A DNA stretch of 63,170 nucleotides from Clostridia bacterium (GTDB taxonomy: Bacteria > Bacillota > Clostridia > Christensenellales > Aristaeellaceae): positions 1 through 63,170 of the forward strand of contig JAFRPG010000015.1 in NCBI GenBank assembly GCA_017429265.1, written 5' to 3'. The notes under the pieces are model-generated. The model was given only the letters and a program-made list of their open reading frames with translations. It did no database searches and was not told where the DNA came from. Shown piece after piece: positions 25,853 through 34,692 of the stretch. The position numbers and the translations under genes are program-made. The first letter of the stretch is position 1; each line of letters starts with the position of its first letter.

Positions 25853-26137
25853 GGTTCTTCACGGAAAGCTAGGGAAAGCATATGGGGGGTTCGCGCTCTG
25901 CGGAGCGCGCCAGGGGCTTTCCGTTCGCCCCTGGACCCTTCGGGGCCGTCTCTTTCTTGTCAGTTGTCGGGTAAAGCTGAGAGCATAGCCTGGCATTCCA
26001 TCAAAAACCTGACAATTCCCCAAGAATTATTTATCGGGACGGCCCCGAAGGAGTCCAGAGGGCGATCGGAAAGCCCTCTGGTGCGCCCGCAGGCGCATTC
26101 CCTCACCAACGGAATTTCCCTGACTAAACGTGAAGCC
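25853..26137 (+). repeat. Foldback intergenic element, copy 7 (285 bp, complete)
   Basis: A complete forward copy without the insert, almost identical to copy 10 (52444-52730) and to copy 8 in reverse. The terminal repeats are GGTTCTTCACGGAAAGC and ...GACTAAACGTGAAGCC. Confidence 0.95.
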
Positions 26138-26177
26138 TTGGTTTCGGAAGCATTTTCCGGATTGACCAGATACGCCA

Positions 26178-26212
26178 TTGCCATATCCGGGAGGATATGA
26201 TACCATATCATA
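26178..26212 (+). promoter_or_regulatory. Promoter with 17-bp palindromic operator candidate
   Basis: TTGCCA (26178-26183) and TACCAT (26201-26206) are 17 bp apart. A perfect palindrome TATGATA-CCA-TATCATA (26196-26212) covers the -10 box. Confidence 0.5.
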
Positions 26213-26282
26213 CAGCGGGAGAGGACGGGGCAAAGGGCCCCGGACTGCTCCGGTGGGACAACTCAATAAGGAGGCAATCTGC

Positions 26283-27611
26283 ATGAAGAAACTCTGCTGC
26301 CTGCTCCTGACCGCGCTGCTGGTCGGCGTCTGCGCTTTTGCGCTGGCCGATTCCGCCGTTCTGAACGCCGAGCCCTTTGACTGGGGCGAAGCGATCACCT
26401 CGATCACCGTCACCTTCGACGAGGCGCCCGCCGAGATCACTGACGTGAAGGTGGAGGCCACCGTCACCTACATGGACTACTCCATCTACCAGAACGTCAC
26501 CGAGACCAAGGAGCGCGTGCCGGATGAGTGCATCCTCGAGGGCAACACGCTGACCATCAAGCTGCCCTATGCGGCGCTGGACGCGGCCTGCACGGCCTAT
26601 CCGAACAGCACCGAGATCTACAAGATCACCGTCAACGGCAAGGAGATCACCGACCTGACCCTCGTCGATCCCGCCGTGGACGCCTTCATCGAGTTCACCG
26701 GCGAGAACTATCACTGCCGCCTCTTCGTGCCGGAGACCGACGCGGAGAAGGTCCCGATGGTGGTCTGGCTCCACGGTGCGGGCGAGCAGGGCGCGGACAA
26801 CCGCACCCAGATCTCCGCGAACCTGGTCACCAACTGGGCGACCCCCGAAGCCCAGGCCTGCTTCGGCGGCGCCTGCTACATCCTGGCTCCGCAGGCCCAG
26901 GGACCGCACAATGTCCAGGCTGAGATGGAAGCGATCCTGAAGGTCATGGAAGAGTATCCCAACATCGACCCGACCCGCATCTATGTCGGCGGCTGCTCCA
27001 TGGGCGGCGGCGGCACAATGAACATGATCTGCACCTATCCCGAATTCTTCGCGGCCGCGTTCCCGATCTGCCCGGCCGGCTCCATCACCGAGGAAGCCGC
27101 CGAGGCCTTCGCGGCCAACGGCATGCCCGTGTACCTGATCCACTCCATCGACGACGGCACCGTCAACGTCTCCAGCTCCGCCGCGGCCTATGAGCTGCTG
27201 ACCGCCAAGGGTGCGAAGGTGTTTGCCACCCTCTTCGAGCACTCCTACACCAAGGGCGTGCCGGAGGAGATCAACCTGATGCTCGGCCACTGGTCCTGGA
27301 CCTATGTGCACCGCAACTTCGACGCCAAGGGCGACGATGAGGACGGCACCCAGTATCACGCGGGCGAGTATGTCGCCTCCGGTGTCAACACCAACACCTT
27401 CTACAACGGCGAGCCCTTCGACTACGGCAAGCTGAACGAGGGCTACAGCTGGATGGACCAGAGCACCTGGACCACCTACGGCGGCGAGCCCTTCGACGCC
27501 GAGAAGCTGACCACCGAGGAGGAGCCCTACGAGTATCATATGGTCTCCTGCACGCCCGAGGAGCTCGGCTTCCCGACCTTCTTCGACTGGCTGGCAGCCC
27601 AGCACAAGTGA
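26283..27611 (+). CDS. Secreted esterase/depolymerase-like alpha/beta hydrolase
   Basis: A 442-residue exported protein. The signal peptide is to ALA (about residue 21). A beta-sandwich-like N-domain precedes a hydrolase domain similar to PHB-depolymerase/feruloyl-esterase types: PMVVWLHGAGEQG, the elbow GGCSMGGGG with nucleophile Ser239, and an acid/His pair near HSIDDGTVN and FEHSYTKG. A tail of about 90 residues repeats the phrase GEPFDYGKL/GEPFDAEKL, an internal duplication also echoed at the mature N-terminus (AEPFDWGEA). ATG 26283 follows AAGGAGG. Likely polysaccharide or ester deacylation; substrate unknown. Confidence 0.82.
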   Translation: MKKLCCLLLTALLVGVCAFALADSAVLNAEPFDWGEAITSITVTFDEAPAEITDVKVEATVTYMDYSIYQNVTETKERVPDECILEGNTLTIKLPYAALDAACTAYPNSTEIYKITVNGKEITDLTLVDPAVDAFIEFTGENYHCRLFVPETDAEKVPMVVWLHGAGEQGADNRTQISANLVTNWATPEAQACFGGACYILAPQAQGPHNVQAEMEAILKVMEEYPNIDPTRIYVGGCSMGGGGTMNMICTYPEFFAAAFPICPAGSITEEAAEAFAANGMPVYLIHSIDDGTVNVSSSAAAYELLTAKGAKVFATLFEHSYTKGVPEEINLMLGHWSWTYVHRNFDAKGDDEDGTQYHAGEYVASGVNTNTFYNGEPFDYGKLNEGYSWMDQSTWTTYGGEPFDAEKLTTEEEPYEYHMVSCTPEELGFPTFFDWLAAQHK

Positions 27612-27630
27612 TCGCGCAACCCGATTCCCG

Positions 27631-27655
27631 CCCTCCCTTCGGGGAGGGTTTTTGT
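27631..27655 (+). terminator. Rho-independent terminator
   Basis: CCCTCCC-TTCG-GGGAGGG stem with a TTCG loop, then TTTTTG. Confidence 0.92.
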
Positions 27656-27711
27656 TTCCTTTTTCGTTCTGTCTGTGGTATACTGACTGGTGAAGAAGGG
27701 GGAGATCGCTC

Positions 27712-28596
27712 ATGCGGTGGACACGGACGGAAAACCTGATCGCGGGATACGGCCCGGCGGCGGAGGCTGCGGCGGGCGCGCTGCGGGAGAGCGGGCGGGA
27801 AGCCCTGATCCCGGCTGCGCGCATCCTGCGGCTGATCACGGACGCGGAGGGCGTCCTCGGCGCCGTGGGCTGGGACGAAGCGGCGGGGGACTTTGCCGGC
27901 TTTGCCGCGGAGCACATCCTGCTGGCCGACCCGGACGCCGACCTCGTGTTCACCGACCGCTGCGGGATCGCCACGGCCTACGGGGCGGGGGCGTCGATGG
28001 CCGACCTCGAGCGCGTCCTCCCGGATGAAACCGGCGCCTTCCGGACCCTCGGCGGCCTGATCACGGACGCGGAGGGCCGTACGGACATCCCGGGCCTGTG
28101 GGCGGCCGGCGCGTCGGCGGCGGGTATCCCGCGCACGGGGGAGGCTTCCGTCGCCTCCACGCTGCGCTGCGCCCGCTCGATGGCCGCGGCCGGGCACCGT
28201 TGCGCGGACCTGGAGGACACGGAGCGGGCCGCAGAGGCCCTCCTCGGCCTGGGGGGCGCCGACATCGCTGCCGCCCTCGACGCGCTGGAGGCGGAGATCG
28301 ACAAAGCGGTGCCCGCTCCCTGGGACCTGCGCGCCCTGCAGACCGTCTGCGAGGCCCAGCACCACCTGAACGAGCTACCCCCGGCCCCGCCCGCCCAGGT
28401 CCTGCGCCGTCTGCTGATCGAGAACCGCCTCATCGCCGTGCGTCTGCACCTGACCTGCTCGCTGGAGCGCCGCCACACGGCGGAGGGCTTCCCGGGCGGC
28501 CTTCCCTTACGGGGCGGCGAGGAAGCCTATCGCGTCCGCACGGCCATGCGCGACGGGATGTTCTATGTGGAAAAAGAAGCGTTGTCTTTCCGTTAA
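27712..28596 (+). CDS. Short flavoprotein-like protein (fumarate reductase/aspartate oxidase-related)
   Basis: A 294-residue protein. The block RTLGGLITDAEGRTDIPGLWAAGASAA (about 122-148) is the C-terminal FAD-binding signature of the FRD/SDH/NadB flavoproteins, and the C-terminal helices (VLRRLLIENRLIAVRLHLTCSLERR) resemble their helical domain. The N-terminus (LIAGYGPAAEAAAGALRESG) has only a degraded Rossmann GxGxxG, and the substrate-capping domain is missing; family members are normally 450 or more residues. It is thus a minimised or decayed flavoprotein. The frame is intact with a clear SD (GGGGGAG), so it is probably expressed. Confidence 0.55.
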   Translation: MRWTRTENLIAGYGPAAEAAAGALRESGREALIPAARILRLITDAEGVLGAVGWDEAAGDFAGFAAEHILLADPDADLVFTDRCGIATAYGAGASMADLERVLPDETGAFRTLGGLITDAEGRTDIPGLWAAGASAAGIPRTGEASVASTLRCARSMAAAGHRCADLEDTERAAEALLGLGGADIAAALDALEAEIDKAVPAPWDLRALQTVCEAQHHLNELPPAPPAQVLRRLLIENRLIAVRLHLTCSLERRHTAEGFPGGLPLRGGEEAYRVRTAMRDGMFYVEKEALSFR

Positions 28597-28623
28597 ACTT
28601 TCGTAAAAAGCCCCTGTTCTCCC

Positions 28624-28653
28624 TTGCGGGAGCCGCGCGGGATGATGTATAAT
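28624..28653 (+). promoter_or_regulatory. cdaA promoter
   Basis: TTGCGG (28624-28629), 18 bp, TATAAT (28648-28653). Confidence 0.65.
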
Positions 28654-28688
28654 GAAGAGAACGAACCGATAGGAAGCGGTGACGCTTT

Positions 28689-29540
28689 TTGGAAAACTAC
28701 CTGCAGATCGTCCAGATGGCCTGGTGGAACCTGACCCACCGGATCAGCGTGGCGGACGTGGCGGATATCCTGATCGTGACGGTGATCATCTACCAGCTGG
28801 TGATGCTCATGCGGCAGACGCGCTCCAGCGCCGTGCTGAAGGGCCTGGCGCTCCTGCTGATCTCCGCGGCCGTCTCCACGCTGCTCGGCCTGACCGCTCT
28901 GAACTGGCTGCTGATGGTCCTGATCCAGAACGGCGTGCTGGTGCTGATCATCCTCTTCCAGCCCGAGATCCGCAAGGCGCTCGAGTCGCTGGGCCGCGGC
29001 ACGCGCATCGGCCAGACACGCGGCGAGGAGCCGGAGGACGCGCGCTCGCACATGATCGGCGAGATCGTCCAGTGCATGACCGACCTGAGCCGCCGCCGCG
29101 TGGGCGCGCTGATCGTTTTCGAGCGCAACACGGGCCTCAAGGACATCATCGAGACCGGCACGCCGATCGACGGACAGATCTCCGCCCCGCTGCTGGAGAA
29201 CATCTTCGAGCCCAACACCCCCCTGCATGACGGCGCGGTGATCATCCGCGAGGACCGCGTGGTGGCCGCCGCCTGCATCCTGCCCCTGACCGAGAACGAG
29301 CGCGTGAGCCGGGAGCTCGGCACGCGCCACCGCGCCTCCCTGGGCATCAGCGAGGTGACCGACGCCGTGGCCCTGATCGTCTCGGAGGAGACCGGCGTGA
29401 TGAGCTGCGCCGAGAGCGGCCGCCTCCAGCGCCACCTGGATGCCGCCAGCCTGCGCCGCATCCTCGAGACCATCTATGAGAAACCCGAGACCACGATCCG
29501 CACCCTGATCTTCGGCAGAAAGGGGGCGCGCAAGGCATGA
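28689..29540 (+). CDS. cdaA: Diadenylate cyclase CdaA
   Basis: A 283-residue membrane enzyme making cyclic di-AMP from two ATP. Three N-terminal transmembrane helices (about 20-95, ending LFQPEIRKALE) precede the DAC domain, with RRRVGALIVFERNTGL, the DGA motif in PLHDGAVII and the RHR motif in LGTRHRASLGISE. All catalytic signatures are present. It starts at TTG 28689 with AGGAAG upstream. Its stop overlaps the start of cdaR (ATGA), the usual cdaAR arrangement. glmM, which often completes this operon, is not here. Confidence 0.95.
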   Translation: MENYLQIVQMAWWNLTHRISVADVADILIVTVIIYQLVMLMRQTRSSAVLKGLALLLISAAVSTLLGLTALNWLLMVLIQNGVLVLIILFQPEIRKALESLGRGTRIGQTRGEEPEDARSHMIGEIVQCMTDLSRRRVGALIVFERNTGLKDIIETGTPIDGQISAPLLENIFEPNTPLHDGAVIIREDRVVAAACILPLTENERVSRELGTRHRASLGISEVTDAVALIVSEETGVMSCAESGRLQRHLDAASLRRILETIYEKPETTIRTLIFGRKGARKA

Positions 29541-30382
29541 CGGAACAGCAGCCGCAGGGCGTGCAGCCCTTCCAGGACAAGGAACCCTCCCGCATGCGTC
29601 TGATCCTCCGGGAACTCTGGCGCATCGTCCGCAACAACTTCGGCTTCAAGCTCCTGGCCCTGCTCCTGGCCGTGATCCTCTGGGCCGGCCTGATCACCCA
29701 GGATCCGAACCTGACCCGCACCAAGGACATGCCCGGCACGGCGGTCAAGATCACCGGTGAGGACAACCTGCGCCGCGCGGGCTACATCGTGGTGGAGGGC
29801 ACGGAGACCCTCAACACGGGCGTGACGGTGCGCGCCGACGTACCCCAGCTGCAGTACCAGACCGCAGCGGGCAGCAACTACAACCCGACGCTCAACCTCT
29901 CCGGCCTCAGCGGGGAGGGCTTGCACGAGGTGCGGATCACGACCAACAATTCCACCACCTACGGCAACGTCCTCGAGGTGGTGCCCGCGACGGTGAGGCT
30001 GAAGCTGGAGGCCTATGTCGCCAACTCCCAGAAGCCGGTGCGCATCGCCGCCGAGGGCGAGGTGCCCGAGGGCTGGGTTATCACCGCTGTGCGGACCGAT
30101 GAGCGCCGCATGGAAGTCTCCGGACCGGCCTCGGTCGTCAACCGGATCCGCTATGTGGAGGCGATCGTCCCGCTGGATTCGATCGCCCTTCAGGAGGGGG
30201 ACCAGGAGATGGCCGTACTCTTCCGCCTGATGGACGGCGAGAACGAGGTGATTTCGGACCAGGTGACCGTCACCTACGGCCAGGTCCAGCGCTCGAACCT
30301 GATCGTCACGCTCAGCGTGGCGTCGGTGGCGATCGAGGAGTCTGCGGAGGAAGCGCCGGCTGCGACCGCGGAGGCGGAATGA
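29537..30382 (+). CDS. cdaR: CdaA regulatory protein CdaR (YbbR domains)
   Basis: A 281-residue protein with a short cytoplasmic N-terminus, one transmembrane helix (about 38-55, LLALLLAVILWAG) and extracytoplasmic YbbR-type repeats (starting TRTKDMPGTAVKITG and VRLKLEAYVANSQKPV). CdaR is known to bind and modulate CdaA. It ends in an acidic Ala/Glu tail. Translation is coupled to cdaA by a 4-bp overlap. Confidence 0.9.
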   Translation: MTEQQPQGVQPFQDKEPSRMRLILRELWRIVRNNFGFKLLALLLAVILWAGLITQDPNLTRTKDMPGTAVKITGEDNLRRAGYIVVEGTETLNTGVTVRADVPQLQYQTAAGSNYNPTLNLSGLSGEGLHEVRITTNNSTTYGNVLEVVPATVRLKLEAYVANSQKPVRIAAEGEVPEGWVITAVRTDERRMEVSGPASVVNRIRYVEAIVPLDSIALQEGDQEMAVLFRLMDGENEVISDQVTVTYGQVQRSNLIVTLSVASVAIEESAEEAPAATAEAE

Positions 30383-30423
30383 CGGAATAACGGACCGGAC
30401 ACGGCGTCCGGAAGGAGAAACGC

Positions 30424-30924
30424 ATGAACGGTTTTCTCAGGGGCGTGATGAACACCCTGCTGGGATGGCTCAGCCTGCTGGCCTCCTCCCTGTGGGGAGT
30501 CCTCACCGGGCGGGAGAACCTGCTGAGCTTTCTCGGAAAAAACTGGAAGGGCCTCGTGCTGGCCCTCTGCCTGATCGGCACGGCGATCGACCTCGTGGTC
30601 TATTTCTTCCGCTGGAAGCCCTGGCGGGTCTGGCGGAGCTTCTGGCTGCGCATGCATGACACGTCCCTGCGCAGGGGCGGCACGGGGGCCGCGGAGGATG
30701 CTCCCGCCCCCGAGGAGGACTGGCCCGCGGGCATGACCCCGGCGAGGGTCTACGGCGCGGACCGGGACGGTACGGACCCCGGAATGCCCGCGGACAGGCC
30801 TGCCCGCCGGCACCGCCGCAGCAGCCGGAGCCGCCCCGAGGCCGACACCTACTATGAGCCCTACTATCCCCCGCAGTGGCAGGAGCCGGGGACCCTCGGG
30901 AGCCAGCGGAGGAACGGCGAATGA
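30424..30924 (+). CDS. Membrane protein of unknown function
   Basis: A 166-residue protein: a hydrophobic N-terminus (two possible helices, about 8-25 and 40-58, the second LALCLIGTAIDLVVYFFRW), then a hydrophilic Arg/Pro/Tyr-rich C-terminal half without recognised domains. It starts at ATG 30424 after GGAAGGAG, 41 bp past cdaR, and overlaps the methyltransferase gene by 4 bp (ATGA). It is thus in the cdaAR transcript; a link to cyclic di-AMP signalling is only positional. Confidence 0.65.
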   Translation: MNGFLRGVMNTLLGWLSLLASSLWGVLTGRENLLSFLGKNWKGLVLALCLIGTAIDLVVYFFRWKPWRVWRSFWLRMHDTSLRRGGTGAAEDAPAPEEDWPAGMTPARVYGADRDGTDPGMPADRPARRHRRSSRSRPEADTYYEPYYPPQWQEPGTLGSQRRNGE

Positions 30925-32231
30925 CCGCCGCCCTGCCGCAGGCCTTTGTCGCGGAGATGGCGGAGCAGCTCGGAGCGGAGCTGCCCGCCTTTCTGCGGTC
31001 GTATGAGGAGCCGGCGCGCCGCGGCCTCCGCCTGAACCCCCTCAAGCCCCTGACGGACACGGCGATGGCCGAGGGCCTCGGCGCGCGCGTGCCTTGGGCG
31101 GCGGACGGCTTTCTGCTGAGCGCGGAGAGCCAGGCCGGCGCCCACCCCCTGCACGAGGCGGGGGCCTGGTATCTGCAGGAGCCCTGCGCGATGCTTCCGG
31201 CGGAGGTCCTGGCCGTCCGCCCCGGCGAGACCGTGCTCGACTTGTGCTCCGCCCCGGGCGGCAAGGCCACGCAGCTCGGCGCGGCGATGCGCGGGCAGGG
31301 CCTGCTGGTCTGCAACGAGCCCGTGCCTTCCCGCGCGCAGGTCCTTTCGAGGAACATCGAGCGGATGGGGATCGTGAACGCCCTCGTCGTCAGCGCGATG
31401 CCGGACGTCCTGGCCGCGCGCTGGGCGGAGGGCTTCGACGCCGTCCTCTGCGATGCCCCGTGCTCCGGGGAGGGGATGTTCCGCCGCGTGCCGGAGAGCC
31501 GGGCGGAGTGGACCCCAGCCTCCCCGGCGGGCTGCGCGGCGCGCCAGGCGGAGATCCTCGACGCGGCCGCCCGCCTCGTGCGCCCCGGCGGAAGGCTCGT
31601 CTACGCCACCTGCACATTCAACCGCACGGAGAACGCGGACACGGTCGCGGCCTTCCTGCGCAGGCACCCGGACTATCGCGCGGAGGCCTTCTCCCTGCCC
31701 GGGATCGACGCGCCGGAAGGGCAGTTCACCTGCTGGCCGCACCGCCTCCCGGGGGAGGGCCAGTTCTGCGCCCTGATGCGCCGGGACGGGGAGGGCACGT
31801 CCGCCCTTCGGAGGAACCCCCTGCCGGCGCCCGATCGCACGGCGCGGGAGGCCCTGGCGGCGGCCGTACCGGATGCCCCGCGGGAGACTGGCGTCTTCGC
31901 CGGGGCCCTCGTGGCCGCGCCGGCGCTGCCCGACCTGACCGGCCTGCGCGTCCTGCGCTGCGGCCTGCACCTCGGCGCGATGAAGGGAAAAGTCTTCCAG
32001 CCCGACCACGCCTGGTGTGTCAGCGCCCTGCCGCCCGCCCTGCCGCGCGTCCCCCTCACGGAGGAGGCGGCGTACCGCTATCTCGCGGGGGAGGCCCTGC
32101 CCGCGGAGACGGGGAGCGGACTCGTCCTGCCGGCCTTCGGCGGCCTGGCCCTCGGTCTGGGCAAGATCAGCGGCGGCCTGATGAAGAACCACTATCCGAA
32201 GGGCCTGCGCCGAGCCCTTCGGCACAACTGA
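30921..32231 (+). CDS. RsmF/NOP2-family RNA (cytosine-C5) methyltransferase
   Basis: A 436-residue SAM-dependent enzyme. The SAM site is DLCSAPGGKATQLGAAM (about 106-122), followed by CDAPCSGEGMFRR with the first conserved Cys and YATCTFNRTENADTV with the catalytic TC. The C-terminal extension (KVFQPDHAWCVSAL, YLAGEALP) is like the RsmF/YebU PUA-like region. It methylates cytosine in rRNA or tRNA. The ATG start overlaps the preceding stop. The exact target base is not deducible. Confidence 0.9.
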   Translation: MTAALPQAFVAEMAEQLGAELPAFLRSYEEPARRGLRLNPLKPLTDTAMAEGLGARVPWAADGFLLSAESQAGAHPLHEAGAWYLQEPCAMLPAEVLAVRPGETVLDLCSAPGGKATQLGAAMRGQGLLVCNEPVPSRAQVLSRNIERMGIVNALVVSAMPDVLAARWAEGFDAVLCDAPCSGEGMFRRVPESRAEWTPASPAGCAARQAEILDAAARLVRPGGRLVYATCTFNRTENADTVAAFLRRHPDYRAEAFSLPGIDAPEGQFTCWPHRLPGEGQFCALMRRDGEGTSALRRNPLPAPDRTAREALAAAVPDAPRETGVFAGALVAAPALPDLTGLRVLRCGLHLGAMKGKVFQPDHAWCVSALPPALPRVPLTEEAAYRYLAGEALPAETGSGLVLPAFGGLALGLGKISGGLMKNHYPKGLRRALRHN

Positions 32232-32247
32232 CGGGAGGAGAAAAACC

Positions 32248-33183
32248 ATGCGCGAGGAATTCAGCTTCCTGTCCGCGGACGGGAAAACCCGGATCCACGG
32301 GGTGAGGTGGCTGCCCGAGGGCGAGCCGCGCTTCGTGCTGCAGATCACCCACGGCATGGTGGAGTTCATCGACCGCTACGCCGACTTCGCCGCTTGGCTG
32401 AACGAGCACGGCGTTGCGGCGATCGGTCACGACCACCTCGGCCACGGCGACTCGGTCACCGGCCCGGAGGAGTGGGGATACATGGGGGAGAAGAACCCCT
32501 CCGGCCTACTGCTCGAGGACATGCACGCCGTGCGCCTCCAGGGGCAGAAAACCTGGCCCGGCCTGCCCTTCTTCATGCTCGGGCACTCCATGGGCTCCTA
32601 CCTCCTGCGCAAGTACCTCGCCTTCCACGGGCAGGGGCTGACCGGCGCCGTCGTCATGGGCACGGGGGACGTGCCCGCCGCCCTGGCCGGGTTCGGCAGC
32701 GCCCTGTGCGGCCTGGTCGGAAAGACGCGCGGCTGGCACACCCGGTCCGGGATGCTGGCGAAGCTCGCCATGGGCGGCGGGGCCTACAGGCAGTTCGACG
32801 CCACCGGCAGGGAGCCGGAGCGCAGCTGGCTGACCCGCGACACGGAGATCGTCCGCCGCTATTATGCGGAGCCGCGCTGCACCTTCCGCTTCACGGCCAG
32901 CGGCTACAAGGCCCTGATGGAGGCCGTGGCCTTCGATGCCTCCCCGGCCCACATCGCGAAGATCCCGGCCGATCTGCCGATCCTCCTGGTCTCCGGCGAC
33001 AGGGACCCGGTGGGCGACCTCGGCGAGGGCGTGAAGCGCGTGGACGCGAAGATGCGCGCCGCGGGCCTGAAGGACGTGACGCTCAAGCTCTGGCCCGACT
33101 GCCGTCACGAGGTCCTCAACGAACTGAACCGCCGGGAGGTCTACGCGGACATCCTGGCCTGGATGGAGGCGAAGCTCCCGTGA
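32248..33183 (+). CDS. Alpha/beta hydrolase, monoacylglycerol lipase-like
   Basis: A 311-residue cytosolic serine hydrolase (Hydrolase_4/lysophospholipase type). Motifs are ITHGMVEFIDRY, GHDHLGHGDS, the elbow LGHSMGSYLLR with Ser114, Asp in ILLVSGDRDPVGD and His in WPDCRHEVLNEL, so the triad is complete. ATG 32248 follows GGGAGGAG. It lies 16 bp after the methyltransferase gene and overlaps the next small gene by 4 bp. Confidence 0.87.
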   Translation: MREEFSFLSADGKTRIHGVRWLPEGEPRFVLQITHGMVEFIDRYADFAAWLNEHGVAAIGHDHLGHGDSVTGPEEWGYMGEKNPSGLLLEDMHAVRLQGQKTWPGLPFFMLGHSMGSYLLRKYLAFHGQGLTGAVVMGTGDVPAALAGFGSALCGLVGKTRGWHTRSGMLAKLAMGGGAYRQFDATGREPERSWLTRDTEIVRRYYAEPRCTFRFTASGYKALMEAVAFDASPAHIAKIPADLPILLVSGDRDPVGDLGEGVKRVDAKMRAAGLKDVTLKLWPDCRHEVLNELNRREVYADILAWMEAKLP

Positions 33184-33476
33184 CAGAGGAAGAACGCCTC
33201 GCCCTGCGCGAGGAAGAGAAGGACGCCCGGAAAAAAAGACGCCGCGGACGCCTGAAGAAGGTCTGGCGGACCCTGTGCTGGGGCATCGCGCCCCTGTGCG
33301 CGGCCTGGCTGGTCTTTCTGGTGATCCTCATGCTGCGGGAGCACCTGTACGGGAACGCCGGGGAGCTGCTCGTCTGCGCCCTCCTGGCCCTGCCGGCCCT
33401 GGCGCTGCTCCCCGCCGCCGTCCTGACCCTGCTGCGCGCAGCAAGGGAGAAGGAGCGGCGCGGGACAACAAACTGA
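33180..33476 (+). CDS. Small two-helix membrane protein
   Basis: A 98-residue protein: a strongly basic/acidic N-terminus (EEERLALREEEKDARKKRRRGR), then two hydrophobic helices (about 35-56 and 65-86) and a basic tail. It starts at GTG 33180 inside the lipase stop (GTGA overlap), so it is translated by coupling. No family recognised. Confidence 0.6.
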   Translation: MTEEERLALREEEKDARKKRRRGRLKKVWRTLCWGIAPLCAAWLVFLVILMLREHLYGNAGELLVCALLALPALALLPAAVLTLLRAAREKERRGTTN

Positions 33477-33525
33477 CAGAAAGGATCGTCCGGCGGAAGC
33501 GGGAGACAGCCCCGCCGCCGGACCC

Positions 33526-34692
33526 ATGCCCATCATGAAAACCATCACCATCCTCGGCTCCACCGGGTCGATCGGGACGCAGGCGCTCTCGCTGGTGCGG
33601 CTGCACCCGGACCGCTACCGCGTGGCGGCCCTCACCGCGCACCGGAACGCGGACCTGTTCTTTGAGCAGGTGCGGGAGTTCCGCCCGGCCTTCGCGGCCC
33701 TGACCGGGGTCCGCCCCGGGGAGGAACCGCCGATCCCGGACGGCCTGTCCTTCTGTACCTTTGCCTTCGGGCCGGACGCCCTGCACACCGCGGCGGCGGA
33801 TGTCCCCGCCGACATGGTGCTGGTCTCCATCGTCGGCATCGCGGGCCTGGCGGGCGTGCTGGACGCCCTGAACGCCGGCCGGCAGGTCCTCCTCGCCAAC
33901 AAGGAGGCTCTCGTGACCGGCGGCCACCTGGTCACCGATCTGGCGGCCCGGGTCGGGAAGCCCCTGCTCCCCGTGGACTCGGAGCACAGCGCGATCTTCC
34001 AGTGCCTGCAGGGCGCGGCGGGGAACACTCCGGTCTCCCTCCTGCTCACGGCCTCGGGCGGACCCTTCCGCACCTGGCCGCGGGAGAAGATCGACCGCGC
34101 GACCCCGGCGGAGGCCCTGCGCCACCCCAACTGGAGCATGGGCGCGAAGATCACGGTCGACTCGGCCTCGATGTTCAACAAGGCCCTGGAGATCATGGAG
34201 GCGCGCTGGCTCTTTGGCCTGCCGGCGGAGAAGATCCGCGTGGTCGTTCACCCGCAGAGCATCGTGCACTCGGCGGTGGAATTCGCGGACGGGGCGGTCG
34301 TCGCCCAGCTCGGCATCCCGGACATGCGGGTGCCGATCGGCTACGCGATGAGCTATCCCGAGCGCCTGCCCACCGGCGGCGAGCGGCTCGACCTGATCCG
34401 GATGGCCTCCCTGACCTTTGAGGAGGGGGACCCGGTGCGCTTCCCCGCCCTGCGCCTCGCGGGCGAGTGCCTGCGCGCGGGCGGCGCGGCCTGCACCGTG
34501 CTCAACGGGGCCAACGAGGCGGCGGTGGCGGCCTTCCTGCAGGAGAAGATCCCCTTCGGCGGCATCACCCGCCTGGTGGAGGAGGCGGTGGAGGCCCTGC
34601 CCGGCCTGCCCGCGGATTCCATCGACGAGATCTATGAAGCGGACCGGCGCGCGCGGCAGTTTGTCGCGGAGCGCATGAAAGGCGGTTTATGA
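33526..34692 (+). CDS. dxr: 1-deoxy-D-xylulose 5-phosphate reductoisomerase
   Basis: A 388-residue cytosolic enzyme of the MEP isoprenoid pathway, converting DXP to 2-C-methylerythritol 4-phosphate with NADPH. NADPH site ITILGSTGSIGTQAL, ANKEALV, the metal/substrate motif VDSEHSAIFQCLQG, LTASGGPFR, HPNWSMGAKITVDSASMFNK. Length is normal. The start could be ATG 33526 or ATG 33535; SD signals are weak for both. It overlaps rseP (ATGA), an association seen in many Firmicutes. Undecaprenyl synthesis genes are not in the window. Confidence 0.96.
   Translation: MPIMKTITILGSTGSIGTQALSLVRLHPDRYRVAALTAHRNADLFFEQVREFRPAFAALTGVRPGEEPPIPDGLSFCTFAFGPDALHTAAADVPADMVLVSIVGIAGLAGVLDALNAGRQVLLANKEALVTGGHLVTDLAARVGKPLLPVDSEHSAIFQCLQGAAGNTPVSLLLTASGGPFRTWPREKIDRATPAEALRHPNWSMGAKITVDSASMFNKALEIMEARWLFGLPAEKIRVVVHPQSIVHSAVEFADGAVVAQLGIPDMRVPIGYAMSYPERLPTGGERLDLIRMASLTFEEGDPVRFPALRLAGECLRAGGAACTVLNGANEAAVAAFLQEKIPFGGITRLVEEAVEALPGLPADSIDEIYEADRRARQFVAERMKGGL

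Noticed and set aside
25853..26137. Target-site duplications flanking foldback copies
   Set aside because: I compared the bases outside copies 6, 7, 8 and 10 and found no convincing direct repeat. The insertion mechanism stays open.
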